A stretch of DNA of 64,000 nt, from NCBI GenBank assembly GCA_036770645.1, contig DAIPIU010000001.1:39977-103976 (forward strand), read 5' to 3'. A program made the position numbers and the translations under genes. This DNA is from Rubrimonas sp036770645. GTDB taxonomy: Bacteria; Pseudomonadota; Alphaproteobacteria; Rhodobacterales; Rhodobacteraceae. This document shows positions 25,008-33,689 of the stretch, one piece after another. The notes beneath the pieces were generated by a model. The model had not been told where the DNA came from. It saw only the letters and a program-made list of their open reading frames with translations, and made no database searches. The stretch's first letter is position 1, and every line of letters begins with the position of its first letter.

Positions 25008-25916
25008 ATGGTCCGCACGCCGCAGCAGGCCGCATTGGGCTCGATCGCCGTGGGGGCCATGGCCTTCGCCCTCAAGCTCGCGGCCTGGGGTCTGACGGGA
25101 TCGGTCGCGTTCTACTCGGATGCGCTGGAGAGCGTGGTCAACATCGTCGCCGCGGCGGCCGCCCTGCTTGCGGTGCGGGTCGCGGCCCGCCCCGCCGACG
25201 ACAATCATCCCTTCGGCCACCACAAGGCCGAGTTCCTGTCGGCGACCTTCGAGGCCGCGCTGATCCTGCTGGCGGCCGGGCTGATCCTTTGGGAGGCGCT
25301 GGGGGCCCTGCTGGACCCGCGCGCGCCCGAGGCGCCTCTGGGGGGCGCGCTGCTGATCGGGGTGGCCACCGCTCTGAACGCGGTCTGGGCGCGGCTCCTG
25401 TTGCGCTGGGGGCGCGTCTGGCGGTCGCCGGCGCTGGTCGCGGACGGGCGGCACCTGCAGGCCGATGTCGTGACCTCGGCCGGCATGCTGGCGGGTTTCG
25501 CGCTGATCCCGGTCACCGGGTGGCTCTGGCTCGACCCGGCGCTGGCGACGGCGGTGGCGGTGAATGTGGTGTGGTCGGGCTGGCGGATGCTGCGCGAATC
25601 GGTCGGCGGCCTGATGGACGAGGCGGTGGACGCGCCCACGCTGCGGCGCATCGCGATCATCGTGGCCGAGGCCGCGCAGGGGGCCGTGCAGGCGCATGAC
25701 CTGAAGGCCCGGTCGCTCGGCCGCGGCGTGGCGGTCGAGCTGCACCTCGTCGTGCCGGGCGCGATGACGGTGGAGGCGTCGCACCGGATCTGCGACCGCA
25801 TCGAAGCGGCGCTGCGCGCCGAGCATCCCGGCGCGGCCGTGGTGATCCATGTCGAGCCCGAGCACAAGGCGAAGGCGGCCGGCGCGATCGAGCCCGCCCC
25901 CGCCGCCCGGGGCTGA
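25008..25916 (+). CDS. Cation diffusion facilitator family transporter
   Basis: CDF exporter (302 aa) with six predicted helices (about 8-210) and a cytoplasmic ferredoxin-like C-terminal domain with HVEPEHK near the end. The family motif HPFGHHKAE (67-75) is present. By spacing, the membrane metal site formed in YiiP by D45, D49, H153 and D157 corresponds here to E41, N45, H149 and D153; the helix 5 pair is conserved and the helix 2 pair is unusual. This makes Zn transport less certain; Mn, Fe or another divalent metal is possible. It lies 79 nt downstream of cobD. Confidence 0.9.
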   Translation: MVRTPQQAALGSIAVGAMAFALKLAAWGLTGSVAFYSDALESVVNIVAAAAALLAVRVAARPADDNHPFGHHKAEFLSATFEAALILLAAGLILWEALGALLDPRAPEAPLGGALLIGVATALNAVWARLLLRWGRVWRSPALVADGRHLQADVVTSAGMLAGFALIPVTGWLWLDPALATAVAVNVVWSGWRMLRESVGGLMDEAVDAPTLRRIAIIVAEAAQGAVQAHDLKARSLGRGVAVELHLVVPGAMTVEASHRICDRIEAALRAEHPGAAVVIHVEPEHKAKAAGAIEPAPAARG

Positions 25917-25919
25917 CCG

Positions 25920-26534
25920 TCAGGCCTCGCGCGGCACCGTTGCCCGGAAACTGTCGCGCGCCGCGATCCCGGCCTCCCATGCCGCAAGCCGCGGGCGCCC
26001 CGCGCGCCAGTCGAGATCGCCGTAGCGGAAATCGAACCAGCCCAGCATGCAGCCGACGGCGATGGCCCCGGCATCCATCGGCCCCGCGAGATGCGCCGTC
26101 CACTGCGCCTCGAGCGCGTCGAGCGCCCGGAGCATCTTGGCGCGCTGCCCGTCGATCCAGGGCTGATAGCGCGCCGCCTCGGGGCGGATCCGCACTTCGT
26201 AGAGCGCCAGCACGCCCGCATCGAGCGCCCCGTCCGCCAGCGCCTCGAGCGTCAGGGTCGAAATCAGGCCCGGTCCCTCGGGATAGAGGCGCGGCCCGTC
26301 GTGCAGGCCGTCGAGGTAGCGGCAGATCACCCGGCTGTCATAGATAGCCGGCCCGTCGGGCCGCTCGAGGCAGGGGATCTTTCCCAGCGGATTCAGGGCG
26401 ATGGTCTCGGCGTTCGGCGCGACCGGCGATCCGGGGGCGGCGACCAGTGCCACGCGGTCGAGAAGCCCGGTCTCGCGCAGCAGCACGACGACCTTGCGGA
26501 CATAGGGCGATGTGGTGGAATAGAGCAGCTTCAT
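25920..26534 (-). CDS. Glutathione S-transferase family protein
   Basis: A 204-aa GST with an N-terminal thioredoxin-like domain (1-78) and an all-helical C-terminal domain. Visible elements are YSTTSPYVRKVVVLLRE (the S/T at 6-9 may be the catalytic hydroxyl position), the cis-proline region LGKIPCLE, and the glutathione-binding E/S pair expected as DS in AIYDSRVICRYL. The cognate substrate is unknown. It converges on the CDF gene with only 3 nt between the stops. Confidence 0.9.
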   Translation of the reverse strand: MKLLYSTTSPYVRKVVVLLRETGLLDRVALVAAPGSPVAPNAETIALNPLGKIPCLERPDGPAIYDSRVICRYLDGLHDGPRLYPEGPGLISTLTLEALADGALDAGVLALYEVRIRPEAARYQPWIDGQRAKMLRALDALEAQWTAHLAGPMDAGAIAVGCMLGWFDFRYGDLDWRAGRPRLAAWEAGIAARDSFRATVPREA

Positions 26535-26615
26535 GGCGGCCGGCCCTTCTGCCCGGTTGACCGGCGCAGCAAAGCGCCGAAGACGCGGGAAGTCCAGCCC
26601 CGGATCGGGCAGCCG

Positions 26616-26912
26616 TCAGCTGCCCGGCGCAACCCGCCGCAGACGCAGACGGAGCAGCGCGGCGCCGTCGATCGCGATCCCGGGCCCTGCGGCGCCCAGC
26701 CGGACCACCCGGCGGACGCGTGCCGCGGCATCGGCCCGCCCGGCGTCCGGGTCGACGATCAGCCCCGCCCCGTCCGGCAGCGCGTCAAGCGTGGTTTCGC
26801 GGTCGTGATCGAGGACGGCGCGCCCGCGCCGAGCGGCCAGGGCCGTCGCGATCAGGGCGATGGCTCCGGCGCGCAGGGCCCAGATGGCGACGGGGGGCAG
26901 GATCACGGCCAT
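26616..26912 (-). CDS. Small hypothetical membrane protein
   Basis: A 98-aa frame with a single hydrophobic N-terminal helix (residues 3-26) ending in Arg-Arg, followed by a soluble part rich in Ala, Asp and Arg. I recognise no family. Support comes from third-position GC like its neighbours, a membrane-like N-terminus at a good ATG, and a fit between flanking same-strand genes (58 nt after the DJ-1/PfpI-like gene). It could still be a chance frame. Confidence 0.5.
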   Translation of the reverse strand: MAVILPPVAIWALRAGAIALIATALAARRGRAVLDHDRETTLDALPDGAGLIVDPDAGRADAAARVRRVVRLGAAGPGIAIDGAALLRLRLRRVAPGS

Positions 26913-26970
26913 GGCGATGCGCGCTCCGGAAATCGCGGCGCGCGCAGCCTAGCAGAGCGGCGGCGCGCCG

Positions 26971-27675
26971 TCAGGCCGCGATGGCGGCCTCGCGCAGCAG
27001 CGCGATCAGCGCTTCGGCGGCGGGACGCGCCGAGGCGGCGTTCTGGCCGGTGATCAGCAGTTCGTCCGCGGCGACATGCGCCACGAAGGGCTCCGCGGGT
27101 TCGACCAGCGCGCCGAGGTCGCGAAGCTTGCTTTCCAGCAGGAAGGGCAGGGCACGGTCCATGTCCATGGCCTTCTCCTCGGCGTTCGAGGGGCAGGCCA
27201 CCCGGCGCCCGCGGGTCAGGGGCTGGCTGCGCTTGTCCATCACGGGAATCAGGCCGGCGGTGCCATGGCCCACGGCGGCGATGGGCCGCGATTTCAGCGC
27301 GAACTGCTCGAGCGCCACGGTGAGCTCCGGGCTGGCCGTGAAGTCCCACATCGCGCCATGGCCACCCGGCAGGAACACCGCGTCATAGGCGGAGGTCTGC
27401 ACTTGCCGCAGCGCCGGGGCCTGCGCCAGCGCCTCCTGAAGCCGGCCGTCGGCCAGCGCGCGGCGCGAGGCGTCGGTCTGGGCCGCCTCGACGAGGCTGC
27501 GCGCGTCCACCGGCGACGGACCGCCCTTGATGGTGGCGATCTCGGCCCGCATCCCGGCATCCTCGAAGGCGTAGAACGGGCCGGCGAAGCTGTCGAGCCA
27601 GAGCCCGGTGTCGCCGCCATGGAAGCCCATGCGGGCGTTCGAGGTCAAAACCATCAGGATGCGCGGCTGCGCCAT
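26971..27675 (-). CDS. DJ-1/PfpI (type 1 glutamine amidotransferase-like) protein lacking the nucleophile cysteine
   Basis: A 234-aa protein of the DJ-1/PfpI superfamily, closest to the Hsp31/glyoxalase III-like branch by the motifs TSNARMGFHGGDTGLWL, FLPGGHGAMWDF (101-112) and DELLITGQNAASA. At the nucleophile elbow, where relatives have AVCHG, this protein reads AVGHG (135-139), with Gly136 (codon GGC) in place of cysteine; H137 is kept. It is therefore unlikely to have the usual glyoxalase, deglycase or protease chemistry. The start at MAQPRI (27675) is chosen over a longer frame because a purine-rich AAGGAGAAG site precedes it. Confidence 0.85.
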   Translation of the reverse strand: MAQPRILMVLTSNARMGFHGGDTGLWLDSFAGPFYAFEDAGMRAEIATIKGGPSPVDARSLVEAAQTDASRRALADGRLQEALAQAPALRQVQTSAYDAVFLPGGHGAMWDFTASPELTVALEQFALKSRPIAAVGHGTAGLIPVMDKRSQPLTRGRRVACPSNAEEKAMDMDRALPFLLESKLRDLGALVEPAEPFVAHVAADELLITGQNAASARPAAEALIALLREAAIAA

Positions 27676-27817
27676 GGGCTTCTCCTTGTCCAGGCCTGTC
27701 GGCGCCACGGAGGGAAGCGACGCGGACGGTCGGCTTCGGGGCGCGCACGGCTGCGGCGCGGAGGGTCCGCGCGGCGTTCGTTCAGGATATAGGACATGAT
27801 TTCGCAAAAGCGAAGAG

Positions 27818-27846
27818 GGCCGGCGCGACCGCCTGTCGCGCCGGCC
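27818..27846 (-). terminator. Terminator hairpin after the TRAP transporter genes
   Basis: A perfect 12-bp stem (GGCCGGCGCGAC / GTCGCGCCGGCC) with a 5-nt loop lies 20 nt past the stop of the TRAP large-permease gene. On the minus strand it is followed by CTCTTCGCTTTTG, a loosely T-rich tail. Confidence 0.7.
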
Positions 27847-27865
27847 GGAGTGTTGCAGCGCGAGG

Positions 27866-29467
27866 TCAGCCGAACACGAGGCCGGGCAGCCAGGTCGCCA
27901 GCGCCGGGAAGCTCGCGAGCAGCGTCAGGGCGATGATCTGGATGATCACGAAGGGAACCACGCCGCGGTATATGTCCATGGTGCTGACCTCGGGCGGGGC
28001 CACGCCGCGCAGGTAGAACAGCGCGAAGCCGAAGGGCGGCGTCAGGAACGAGGTCTGCAGGTTCATCGCCATCATGATCGCCACCCAGATCGGGTCGAGC
28101 CCCAGAACGAACAGGGTGGGCGACATGATCGGCACCACAACGAACACGATTTCGAGGAAATCGAGGAAGAAGCCGAGGATGAACATCACCAGCATCACCG
28201 CGAACATCGCCCCGAAGGCGCCGCCAGGCACCGCCGAAAGCAGTTCATGCACCGTGTCCTCGCCGCCGAGGCCGCGGAAGGTGAGGTTGAAGATCTGCGC
28301 CCCGATCAGGATCAGGAACACCATGCAGGTGACCTTTGCGGTCGAGCGGCAGACGTCGCCCAGCACGGCCGACCGCCCCAGCCGGATCAGGCTGACCGCG
28401 ACGCCGTAGGCCACAAGCGCCAGCGCCGCGCCCGCGGCATACATCGCGAGCAGGTCGCGCGGCTCGATCACGGTTCGCGTCACGCGCATGTCGAAGAAGC
28501 GCGTCAGCGCGAAGGCGAGCAGCACGCCGATCACTGCGAGGTATTGCGGCCAGGGCCGGCTTTCGTCGGCGCGCTCGCCCGCCAGCAGGATCGCGCCGAT
28601 GCCGCCGACCGCCGCGGCCTCGGTCGGCGTGGCGATGCCGTAAAGGATCGAGCCCAGAACCGCGAGGATCAAAAGGATCGGCGGCACCAGCACGCGGAAC
28701 ACCTCGCGCATTGTGACCGGGTCCGTCACGTCCATGGGGGGCGACTTCTCCGGGCGCAGGATCGCGAGCGCGATCTGGTAGGCCATGTAGAGGCCGACCA
28801 GCATGAGCCCGGGGATGATCGCGCCGACGAACAGGTCGCCCACCGAGACCGGCTCGGGCGCGAAATCGCCGATGCGCCGCCTTGCCTCGATGTACTGGTT
28901 CGAGATGGTGTCGCCGAGGATCACCAGGACGATCGAGGGCGGGATGATCTGCCCCAGCGTGCCTGCCGCGGCGATCGAGCCGCAGGCCAGCCCCTTGTCG
29001 TAGCCGTTGCGCAGCATCGAGGGCAGCGAGATCAGCCCCATCGTGACCACGGTCGCGCCCACGATGCCGGTCGAGGCCGCCAGCAGCATCCCCACGAAGG
29101 TCACCGACAGCCCCAGCCCGCCCGCCAGCGTTCCGAACATGCGCCCCATGGTCTCCAGCAGTTCGCCCGCGACCTGCGAGCGTTCCAGCATGATGCCCAT
29201 GAACACGAAGAGCGGAACGGCGACGAGAACCTCGTTCGTCTCGTCCATCACGCCGAACACGCGGTTGAAGGTCGGGCGCAGGAAATTCAGCGAGGCCCAG
29301 ACATCGCCGGTCCGGTGGGTGAAGAAGCCCTCCTGGAAATAGGCCCCGACGAAGGCGAAGGCGATGCCGGTGCCGGCCAGCGTGAAGGCCACCGGAAAAC
29401 CCGCCAGCAACAGCGCCACCGCGACGGCGAACATGACCAGTTCGAGGTGGGAGACGAGGAATTCCAT
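27866..29467 (-). CDS. TRAP transporter large permease (DctM family)
   Basis: Main ion-coupled channel of a TRAP transporter (533 aa, about 12-14 helices), longer than the usual 425-460 aa because of an extra hydrophobic region in the middle (about residues 290-380), as in the large-type permeases of TakP-like systems. Family motifs: PLFVFMGIMLERSQVAGEL, ASTGIVGATVVTMGLISLPSMLRNGY, GTLGQIIPPSIVLVILGD and LQTSFLTPPFGFALFYLRG. The start at MEFLVSH removes a non-conserved extension. It works with the DctQ- and DctP-type genes just upstream on the same strand. Confidence 0.93.
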   Translation of the reverse strand: MEFLVSHLELVMFAVAVALLLAGFPVAFTLAGTGIAFAFVGAYFQEGFFTHRTGDVWASLNFLRPTFNRVFGVMDETNEVLVAVPLFVFMGIMLERSQVAGELLETMGRMFGTLAGGLGLSVTFVGMLLAASTGIVGATVVTMGLISLPSMLRNGYDKGLACGSIAAAGTLGQIIPPSIVLVILGDTISNQYIEARRRIGDFAPEPVSVGDLFVGAIIPGLMLVGLYMAYQIALAILRPEKSPPMDVTDPVTMREVFRVLVPPILLILAVLGSILYGIATPTEAAAVGGIGAILLAGERADESRPWPQYLAVIGVLLAFALTRFFDMRVTRTVIEPRDLLAMYAAGAALALVAYGVAVSLIRLGRSAVLGDVCRSTAKVTCMVFLILIGAQIFNLTFRGLGGEDTVHELLSAVPGGAFGAMFAVMLVMFILGFFLDFLEIVFVVVPIMSPTLFVLGLDPIWVAIMMAMNLQTSFLTPPFGFALFYLRGVAPPEVSTMDIYRGVVPFVIIQIIALTLLASFPALATWLPGLVFG

Positions 29468-29495
29468 GACGCGGCGCCCCTGGTGCGAGGTGGTT

Positions 29496-30050
29496 TCAGT
29501 CGAGGCTGTCTTCGCCGCGATAGGGGTCGTCCACGTCATGCCCGGCGAGCCGCAGCGCCGCCTTGAGCATGGTGGACAGCGCCTGCAGCGCGATCAGCAC
29601 CGCGAAGGCGATCACCGTGCTGCGCAGGATGTAGCGGTAGGGGATGCCGGAGGTCTCGGTCGAGCCTTCGAGGTTGCGCCACGAGGCGGCGACGTTCGGC
29701 CAGGCCGACCAAAGGATCAGCCAGCACATCGGCAGCACGAACAGCAGGCACCCGAGGATGTCGACCGTGTCCTGCGCCCGCGGCGAGGCGGTGCGGTAGA
29801 AGATGTCGACCCGCACATGGCCGTTGTGCAGGAACGTGTAGGCCGCGGCCAGCATGATCAGCGAGCCGTGAAGGTAGACGATGGATTCCTGCCACCACAG
29901 CGCGCTGAGCCCGGCGAAGGCGTTGGCGGAATAGATGTAGCGCATCAGCACCAGCACGAACTGGATCAGCACCATGGCCAGCGCGAACCATGCCACGACG
30001 CTGCCCACCCCGTCGTTCAGGCGGTCTATCGAGCGGTAGATGCGGTGCAT
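29496..30050 (-). CDS. TRAP transporter small permease (DctQ family)
   Basis: Four-helix membrane partner of the large permease (184 aa). Predicted helices lie at about 17-38, 52-72, 93-113 and 139-161. The segment WWQESIVYLHGSLIMLAAAYTFLHNGHVRVDIFY is the conserved DctQ region. It is encoded between the binding protein and the large permease, 28 nt before the latter, forming the normal P-Q-M order on the minus strand. Confidence 0.92.
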   Translation of the reverse strand: MHRIYRSIDRLNDGVGSVVAWFALAMVLIQFVLVLMRYIYSANAFAGLSALWWQESIVYLHGSLIMLAAAYTFLHNGHVRVDIFYRTASPRAQDTVDILGCLLFVLPMCWLILWSAWPNVAASWRNLEGSTETSGIPYRYILRSTVIAFAVLIALQALSTMLKAALRLAGHDVDDPYRGEDSLD

Positions 30051-30128
30051 GCCGGGCTCCGTCGCGCGCGGGACGATGCGCGCCGCGGCATGGACACCGC
30101 GGCGCGCGACGACAGCGGGTCGGCGGCT

Positions 30129-31214
30129 TCAGATGCCGAAGGCGGCGCCGCGGGCCGTCGTGTAGCCCTCGTCGGCGATCTTGGTCCAGGGCATGACCTC
30201 GGCGCGGAAGGCGAAGTAGCTTTCGTAGATGCGCTTGCCGAGGTCGTCGACGTTGGCCACGTTCGCCGTCACGTCCTCGGACGCCTCGACAAGCAGCTTG
30301 AACACTTCGTCGGGGAAGCGCTGCACCTGCACGCCGTCATTCTCGACTAGCCGCTTCAGAGCCGGGCCGTTGCGGGCGTTGAACTCGGCCAGCATGATGT
30401 CGTTCTCGGCGAGGCAGCAGGTCTCGATCATCGCCTGGTCGCCGGGGGAGAGTTCGTTCCACCAGCCCATGTTCACGCCCACCGACAGCCCGGTGCCGGG
30501 CTCGTGAAAGCCCGGATACATGTAGTTCTTGAGGATGCGCTGGAAGCCGAAGGCCTCGTCGTTGTAGGGGCCGACCCATTCGGTCGCGTCGATGGTGCCG
30601 GCCTGCAGCGCGGGGAAGATCTCGCCGCCGGGCAGCGCCACGGCCGAGCCGCCCACGGCGCGGATCACCTCGCCCGCGATGCCGGGGATGCGCATCTTCA
30701 GGCCCTTGAGGTCGTCCGGCGACAGGATCGGGTTGCGGAACCAGCCGCCCATCTGGGGGCCGGTGTTGCCGGCGAGGAAGCTCTTGACGCCGAACTGGTT
30801 GCCGAGCTCGTCCCAGAGCTCGCGCCCGCCGCCGAAATGCACCCAGGCCTGAAGCTCCTGCGCCGTGAAGCCGAGTGGCACCGCGGCGAAGAAGTTGTAG
30901 CCGAGATGCTTGGAGCCCCAGTAGTACTCGGCCCCGTGGTAAAGTTCCGCCGCGCCCGTCGAGACGGCGTCGAAGCTCTCGAAGGCTGGGACCAGTTCGC
31001 CCGCGGCGAACAGCTTCACCTCGATGCGGCCGCCCGAGGCGGCGGTGATGCGGTCTGCGACGCGCTGGGCCCCGACGCCGAGCCCGGGAAAGTTCTTCGG
31101 CCAGGTGGTGACCATGCGCACCACCTGCCTGTCCTGCGCGATGGCGGGCGCGGCGAGCGCGCCGGCCGCGGCGGCGCCGACGCCGGCGGTCGTGATGAAA
31201 CTGCGACGATCCAC
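30129..31214 (-). CDS. TRAP transporter substrate-binding protein (DctP family, TakP-like), Tat-exported
   Basis: Periplasmic binding protein (361 aa). The N-terminus MDRRSFITTAGVG with APAIAQ at 22-27 is a twin-arginine signal peptide with a likely cut after AIAQ. Mature-domain motifs resemble the alpha-keto acid binding protein TakP of Rhodobacter: FAAGELVPAFESFDAV, GNTGPQMGGWFR, LKMRIPGIAGEV (ligand arginine) and GTIDATEWVGPYND. A 2-oxo- or hydroxy-monocarboxylate such as pyruvate or lactate is the best guess for the ligand. It is the first gene of the three-gene TRAP unit; its promoter should lie in 31215-31332. Confidence 0.92.
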   Translation of the reverse strand: MDRRSFITTAGVGAAAAGALAAPAIAQDRQVVRMVTTWPKNFPGLGVGAQRVADRITAASGGRIEVKLFAAGELVPAFESFDAVSTGAAELYHGAEYYWGSKHLGYNFFAAVPLGFTAQELQAWVHFGGGRELWDELGNQFGVKSFLAGNTGPQMGGWFRNPILSPDDLKGLKMRIPGIAGEVIRAVGGSAVALPGGEIFPALQAGTIDATEWVGPYNDEAFGFQRILKNYMYPGFHEPGTGLSVGVNMGWWNELSPGDQAMIETCCLAENDIMLAEFNARNGPALKRLVENDGVQVQRFPDEVFKLLVEASEDVTANVANVDDLGKRIYESYFAFRAEVMPWTKIADEGYTTARGAAFGI

Positions 31215-31332
31215 GAGAAGCCTCCCTTAAGGCGGTGTCCGACCCTGTCCCGGGTCGATTCGCCCCGCGACCCTATGGCCGAAACGCTGTCACCACAACG
31301 GCATGACGCAGAGGGGTGGCCTCGCGGGCCGT

Positions 31333-32118
31333 CTAGATGCTGTCGAACGGGGCAGGCCCGCGCGGCGCGGCCGCCGTGCCTTCTGCCGCGTCGCGCATGC
31401 GCCGCCAGCGGCCCCGGAGGTACACCTCGAAGGGGCGGAAGGCCGCCTTGTACTGCATCTTGGGCGAACCCGGGACCCAGTAGCCGAGATAGACGAAGGG
31501 CAGTCCCGCCTCGCGGGCGATCCGCACATGGTCGAGGATCATGTAGGCGCCCAGCGAGCGGCGGCTCTGGTCGGGGTCGAAGAAGCTGTAGACCATCGAC
31601 AGCCCGTCCCCCGTGACGTCTGTCAGACATGCGGCGACGAGGCTGCGTCCGCGCGGGGCGACGGGGTCGTGGTACTCCACAATGCGCGAGCGGACCGGGG
31701 TCTCCTCGATCATGGCGGTGAATTCGGCCACGTCCATCTCCGCCATGCCGCCATCGCAGTGTCGGGCGTCGAGATAGCGGCGGAACAGGGCGTATTGCTC
31801 GCCTGTCGCCCAGGCGGCGCAGGCGCGGCGCGTCAGGTCCGCGTTGCGCTTCATCACCCGCCTCTGCCCGTCGCTCGGCACGAAATCGGCAACGGGCACG
31901 CGCGTCGACAGGCAGGAGGCGCAGTTCGGGCAGGAGGGACGGTAGGCCACCGACTGGCTGCGGCGGAAGCCGCGCAGGGACAGTTCGTCGTTCATCGCCC
32001 CGGCCTCGGGGCCGCGCAGCGTCGTGAAGACCTTGCGCTCCTCGCGGTCAGGCAGATAGGGACAGGGCTGGGTCGCCGTCAGGAAGAACTGGGCGGTGAT
32101 CTTCTTCTCGTGGTGCAT
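31333..32118 (-). CDS. bpt: Aspartate/glutamate leucyltransferase (Bpt; ATE1 family)
   Basis: Transfers leucine from Leu-tRNA to proteins with N-terminal Asp or Glu, making N-degron substrates for ClpS/ClpAP (261 aa). The family's N-terminal cysteine region is visible: C19 (QPCPYLP), then C63, C66 and C69 (PSCPNCASC). Other motifs are RGFRRSQSVAYRP, VYSFFDPD and YLGYWVPGSPKMQYKAAFRP. It is of the bacterial Bpt type. It and SspB (56248) are the two N-degron/tag-linked adaptor pathway genes in this window. Confidence 0.92.
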   Translation of the reverse strand: MHHEKKITAQFFLTATQPCPYLPDREERKVFTTLRGPEAGAMNDELSLRGFRRSQSVAYRPSCPNCASCLSTRVPVADFVPSDGQRRVMKRNADLTRRACAAWATGEQYALFRRYLDARHCDGGMAEMDVAEFTAMIEETPVRSRIVEYHDPVAPRGRSLVAACLTDVTGDGLSMVYSFFDPDQSRRSLGAYMILDHVRIAREAGLPFVYLGYWVPGSPKMQYKAAFRPFEVYLRGRWRRMRDAAEGTAAAPRGPAPFDSI

Positions 32119-32178
32119 CTGGCTCCGACCCGCCTCAAGCCCTCCGACACCGAACGATAGCGCCGTCCCGACGCCTCG

Positions 32179-32649
32179 TCACGCGGGACGATGAATTGCC
32201 GCACAGCCCGTTAGCGCGTCGGGCAGGCCGCGGCCGCGCGGGTCCGTGGCCATCATGGCCATGCTGGCGATCTGGGGCACCATGAGGAAGAAGCAGCCGA
32301 AATACAGCGCGGTATGCAGTGCAGACAGGGCGGGATCGAGGCGCGCGCCGTCGGCGCGCCGCAATTCGATCCCCACGGCCCACATGCCGGGCGTCGCCGA
32401 CAGCCGCGCCAGCCCGACGAAGCGCCAGGCGAAGGCAGCCGCCAGCATCGCCGGGCCGAAGGCGAGCAATCCGATCCCCAGCGTCGCGATGCCGAGCGCG
32501 AGGCCACCGACGATGCCGAGCGCGCCGGCCCCGACCGCATCGATGCAGAACGCCGCGAGGCGCCGCAGCGGCACGCCCGCGTAGAAGCGGGCGTCGGCGA
32601 CGGGATCGGGCAGCCCTGGGGGAATGTCGGCGACGGTCATCCGCTGCAT
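32179..32649 (-). CDS. RDD family membrane protein
   Basis: A 156-aa protein with two or three hydrophobic segments (about 43-75 and 112-131). The RDD pattern is visible: LRRLAAFCIDAVGAGAL (R..D in the first helix), SATPGMWAVGIELRRADG, and a late DPRGRGLPDALTGC. Function of the family is not settled; some members affect ion transport. It lies between bpt and the polyphosphate kinase on the same strand. The start could also be 32640 (MTVADIPP). Confidence 0.85.
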   Translation of the reverse strand: MQRMTVADIPPGLPDPVADARFYAGVPLRRLAAFCIDAVGAGALGIVGGLALGIATLGIGLLAFGPAMLAAAFAWRFVGLARLSATPGMWAVGIELRRADGARLDPALSALHTALYFGCFFLMVPQIASMAMMATDPRGRGLPDALTGCAAIHRPA

Positions 32650-32730
32650 GTGCGCGCTCGGCGTGCGGGACTCAAGGGCCCGCGCGGCGGCATCCTGGCC
32701 CTCGGGTCCCCGCAGGATCCCGCCTGCGCC

Positions 32731-33624
32731 TCAGGTCCCCTGCACCACCGCGTCGCGCACCTTGTCCGAAGGGACGGCGATGCGGGGGTCGGGATCCAGG
32801 AAACCGTCGGTCGGCCGGTCTTCGTACGGGACGGCCGACAGCAGCACGCGCATCGTCTCGAGCCGGGCCCGGCGCTTGTCGTCGGCGCGGATCACGGTCC
32901 AGGGGGCGAGGGCCGTGTGCGTGCGCAGATAGGTCTCGCGGATGGCTGCGGTGTAGTCGTCCCATTTCGACAGCCCGTCCACGTCGATCGAGGACAGTTT
33001 CCACAGCTTCAGCGGGTCGCGCGCGCGCCCGAGGAAGCGCTGCAGCTGCTCCGCCCGGTTCACCATCAGCCACAGCTTAAGCAGGATCACGCCGTCCTCG
33101 ACCAGCATCGACTCGAAGCGCGGCGCCTGGTCGAAGAAGCGCTCGCGCTCGCCATCGGTGCAGAAGCCGAACACATGCTCGACGACGCCGCGATTGTACC
33201 AGGAACGGTCGAACAGCACGAGTTCGCCCCGAGCGGGCAGCTCGTAGGCATAGCGCTGGAAATACCACTGGCCGCGTTCGACGTCCGACGGCTTGGCGAG
33301 CGCCACGACGCGGGCGACGCGGGGGTTGAGGTTCTCCGTGATGCGCTTGATCGCCCCGCCCTTTCCTGCCGCGTCGCGTCCCTCGAGGATCACGGCCACG
33401 CGCGCGCCGGTGCGCGCGACCCACGACTGCATCTTCACGAGTTCGATCTGCAGCCGCGCGTAGGCCGCATCGTAGTCCTCCGATGGAAGTCGCTTGTCGT
33501 ACGGATAGTCGGCCGGCAGGATCGGCTTTCCCTTCGCCGCCTTGACGGCGGCGCGCACGCCCTTCGGCGCCGTCTTCGCGAAATAGGCTTCGACCCCCGC
33601 CGCCAGGTCGGACTCCTTGCCCAT
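32731..33624 (-). CDS. ppk2: Polyphosphate kinase 2
   Basis: Uses polyphosphate to phosphorylate nucleoside diphosphates (or monophosphates, depending on class), 297 aa, a single PPK2 domain of class I length. Walker A is GRDAAGKGG (82-90), followed by the conserved AIKRITENLNPR. DRSWYNR (139-145) is the Walker B/lid signature, and WKLSSIDVDGLSKWDDYT is also typical. The start at 33624 gives the family's normal N-terminus; the longer frame reaches back over metA and is an artefact. It lies 65 nt downstream of metA. Confidence 0.93.
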   Translation of the reverse strand: MGKESDLAAGVEAYFAKTAPKGVRAAVKAAKGKPILPADYPYDKRLPSEDYDAAYARLQIELVKMQSWVARTGARVAVILEGRDAAGKGGAIKRITENLNPRVARVVALAKPSDVERGQWYFQRYAYELPARGELVLFDRSWYNRGVVEHVFGFCTDGERERFFDQAPRFESMLVEDGVILLKLWLMVNRAEQLQRFLGRARDPLKLWKLSSIDVDGLSKWDDYTAAIRETYLRTHTALAPWTVIRADDKRRARLETMRVLLSAVPYEDRPTDGFLDPDPRIAVPSDKVRDAVVQGT

Positions 33625-33689
33625 GCACCCCACCCAAGGCCGCTTTCCTGTGACAATAGCATGACGACCGTCCGGCCCGACAGGGGCCA

